Source of the DNA: Halalkalibacter wakoensis JCM 9140
GTDB lineage: Bacteria; Bacillota; Bacilli; Bacillales; Bacillaceae_D
NCBI RefSeq assembly: GCF_000513095.1
Contig: NZ_BAUT01000005.1
Location: 54,409-118,408 of the forward strand
DNA: 64,000 bases
Direction of reading: 5' to 3'
A program made the translations under genes and the position numbers. Shown one piece after another: positions 63,151 through 64,000 of this stretch. Numbering within the stretch: position 1 is the first letter of the stretch; each line of letters begins with the position of its first letter. The notes under the pieces are model-generated. The model did not search any database. It saw only the letters and a list, made by a program, of their open reading frames with translations, and had not been told where the DNA came from.

Positions 63151-63178
63151 AAATGCGTCAATGATTACCGACGCATTT
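63151..63178. terminator. bidirectional terminator
   Basis: AAATGCGTC / GACGCATTT stem between convergent genes. Confidence 0.8.
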
Positions 63179-63183
63179 AGATA

Positions 63184-64000
63184 TTAGGAAGCATGTTTCT
63201 TTTTCATCGATCCTTTTTCCTTCGGAGCATACGATAAGAATCCTAGGCCGATAAATAACAGCGCGATTCCGATCCATGATAAAAACGGTAAGTGTTCACC
63301 AACTAAGAACACACCTAACACAGCAGCGGTTAATGGTTCTGCAAGCGACAGCGTAACGGCTGTAGATGCTGTAACCCCTGTTAAGCCGTGAACAAAAAAT
63401 AAATAGGCGATTGCGGTAGCAAATAACCCAAGATGAAGAGCTATACCTATACCTGTTGGCTGCAACAGCCAGGATAAGTCATAAAAAAATAAAATAGGTG
63501 TTAATAAGATCGCACTTCCTGTAAAGACAACGGCAACAACCGCTTCAGGAGCTTGTTGTTCTAAAAGTTGTTTGCTCACTAAAGTATACAAAGCAAACGA
63601 TAATCCTGCTCCTAGTGCCATACTGATTCCAAGTGGAGATAGATTCACCTCGCCTTGATTTGTATTAACGAACAAAAGCAGGACTCCGATAATCGCCATT
63701 GTCGTTGCCATCCACCATTGCTTTTTTGGTATGCTCCGTTTCATTAACCATTCAAGAATTCCAGCTAAAATGGGTGCGCTACCGATCGCAACCATTGTTC
63801 CAACGGCTACTCCTGTCATCGAAACAGCTTGGAAAAATAATGGTTGATAGGCTGCCATACTAATCGCTGCTACAATCGTTACACGAATGGGCCAATTGCG
63901 AAACGTTAATTTTTTCTGAATTAAAACAAATAGCAGCAAAGCGAGTCCTCCAACAGCTAATCGGACTGCACCAATTACGACTGGATTGGCATTCTCAGGT
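63184..64000 (-). CDS. EamA (DMT) family transporter, N-terminus beyond window
   Basis: The frame stays open to the window edge (ENANPVVIGAVRLAVGGLAL and on), so the first 30 or so residues are missing. Nine helices visible in two EamA repeats; GVAVGTMVAIGSAPILAGIL and TASTAVTLSLAEPLTAAVLG are typical. Drug/metabolite exporter of unknown substrate. It ends in a lysine-rich tail (KEKGSMKKKHAS). Confidence 0.9.
   Translation of the reverse strand, partial: PENANPVVIGAVRLAVGGLALLLFVLIQKKLTFRNWPIRVTIVAAISMAAYQPLFFQAVSMTGVAVGTMVAIGSAPILAGILEWLMKRSIPKKQWWMATTMAIIGVLLLFVNTNQGEVNLSPLGISMALGAGLSFALYTLVSKQLLEQQAPEAVVAVVFTGSAILLTPILFFYDLSWLLQPTGIGIALHLGLFATAIAYLFFVHGLTGVTASTAVTLSLAEPLTAAVLGVFLVGEHLPFLSWIGIALLFIGLGFLSYAPKEKGSMKKKHAS

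Noticed and set aside
1..64000. CRISPR arrays, rRNA and tRNA genes
   Set aside because: No regularly spaced repeats, no conserved rRNA stretches and no cloverleaf-type T-loop sequences were seen on either strand.

Overview
The window reads as the chromosome of an AT-rich, Gram-positive, endospore-forming type of bacterium of the Bacillaceae. Evidence: strong AGGAGG-type ribosome binding sites, TTG/GTG starts, and Bacillus families throughout (YkuK, YokU, YodQRST, AblB, YtrA/YtrB, YdbC, DUF1450, UPF0316, YfhD-like). The SLC13, NptA, class IV-like PhaC and SUV3-like helicase genes would fit an alkaliphilic relative of Alkalihalobacillus/Halalkalibacter. That genus-level guess is inference. I saw no rRNA, tRNA or CRISPR array.

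The centrepiece is at 3.1-24.1 kb: a beta-lysine/lysine degradation locus interrupted by a 4.64-kb intervening element. kamA (lysine 2,3-aminomutase) is split. Its N-terminal part with the radical-SAM cysteines is at 12491-13534 and its C-terminal part, beginning just before the PLP-lysine motif PGGGGK, is at 7470-7895. Each break carries the same short core (GTACC-A/C-ACGT). Recombination across this core removes 7893-12535 and rebuilds an in-frame KamA of about 473 residues, reading SVPTFVVDAPGGGGK at the joint. The element encodes a large serine recombinase (one frameshift in this assembly), a lipoprotein, a 5-formyl-THF cyclo-ligase-like protein, a CBO0543-like membrane protein and two very small proteins. 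The joined element ends form a near-perfect palindrome centred on the CC dinucleotide shared by both junctions, as expected for a serine-integrase attP.

Upstream of kamA is a clear -24/-12 (sigma-54) promoter. A sigma-54 activator with the beta-lysine acetyltransferase gene ablB lies about 7-9 kb away. The recombinase gene starts 59 nt after the split kamA reading frame, so the same promoter should drive it. Excision would also reconnect that promoter with yokU-yodT-yodS-yodR-yodQ. This resembles skin-like developmental elements, but the host gene is a metabolic, sigma-54-type operon.

Other regions. 0-3 kb: gndA end, YkuK, PhzF, small membrane genes. 13.7-18.8 kb: ECF sigma/anti-sigma pair, quinone oxidoreductase, ferritin-like-cupin fusion, polysaccharide deacetylase. 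18.9-35 kb: diguanylate cyclase, cardiolipin synthase, M50-type protease, nitroreductase, SUV3-like helicase, and a Na/Pi cotransporter behind five PhoP boxes. 35-46 kb: acetamidase, two related multi-spanning proteins, an SLC13 transporter with a leader terminator, cold-shock protein, YceI, GGDEF protein, SpoIIE-type phosphatase. 46-53 kb: PhaC/PhaR-like pair, cytochrome P450, and a YtrA-type regulator with its ABC operon. 53-60 kb: a His-rich lipoprotein, two-component system and BNR-repeat lipoprotein cluster, and a CNNM/CorC transporter. 60-64 kb: an NsrR-like regulator, two genes with Fur boxes, a ligase lacking its OB domain, and an EamA transporter cut by the window end.

Caution on sequence quality: four otherwise well-conserved genes (yodT, a nuclease-like gene, the SLC13 gene, a GGDEF gene) are each broken by exactly one missing base, mostly in short homopolymer runs. 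Some or all of the frameshifts, possibly including that in the recombinase, may be assembly errors.
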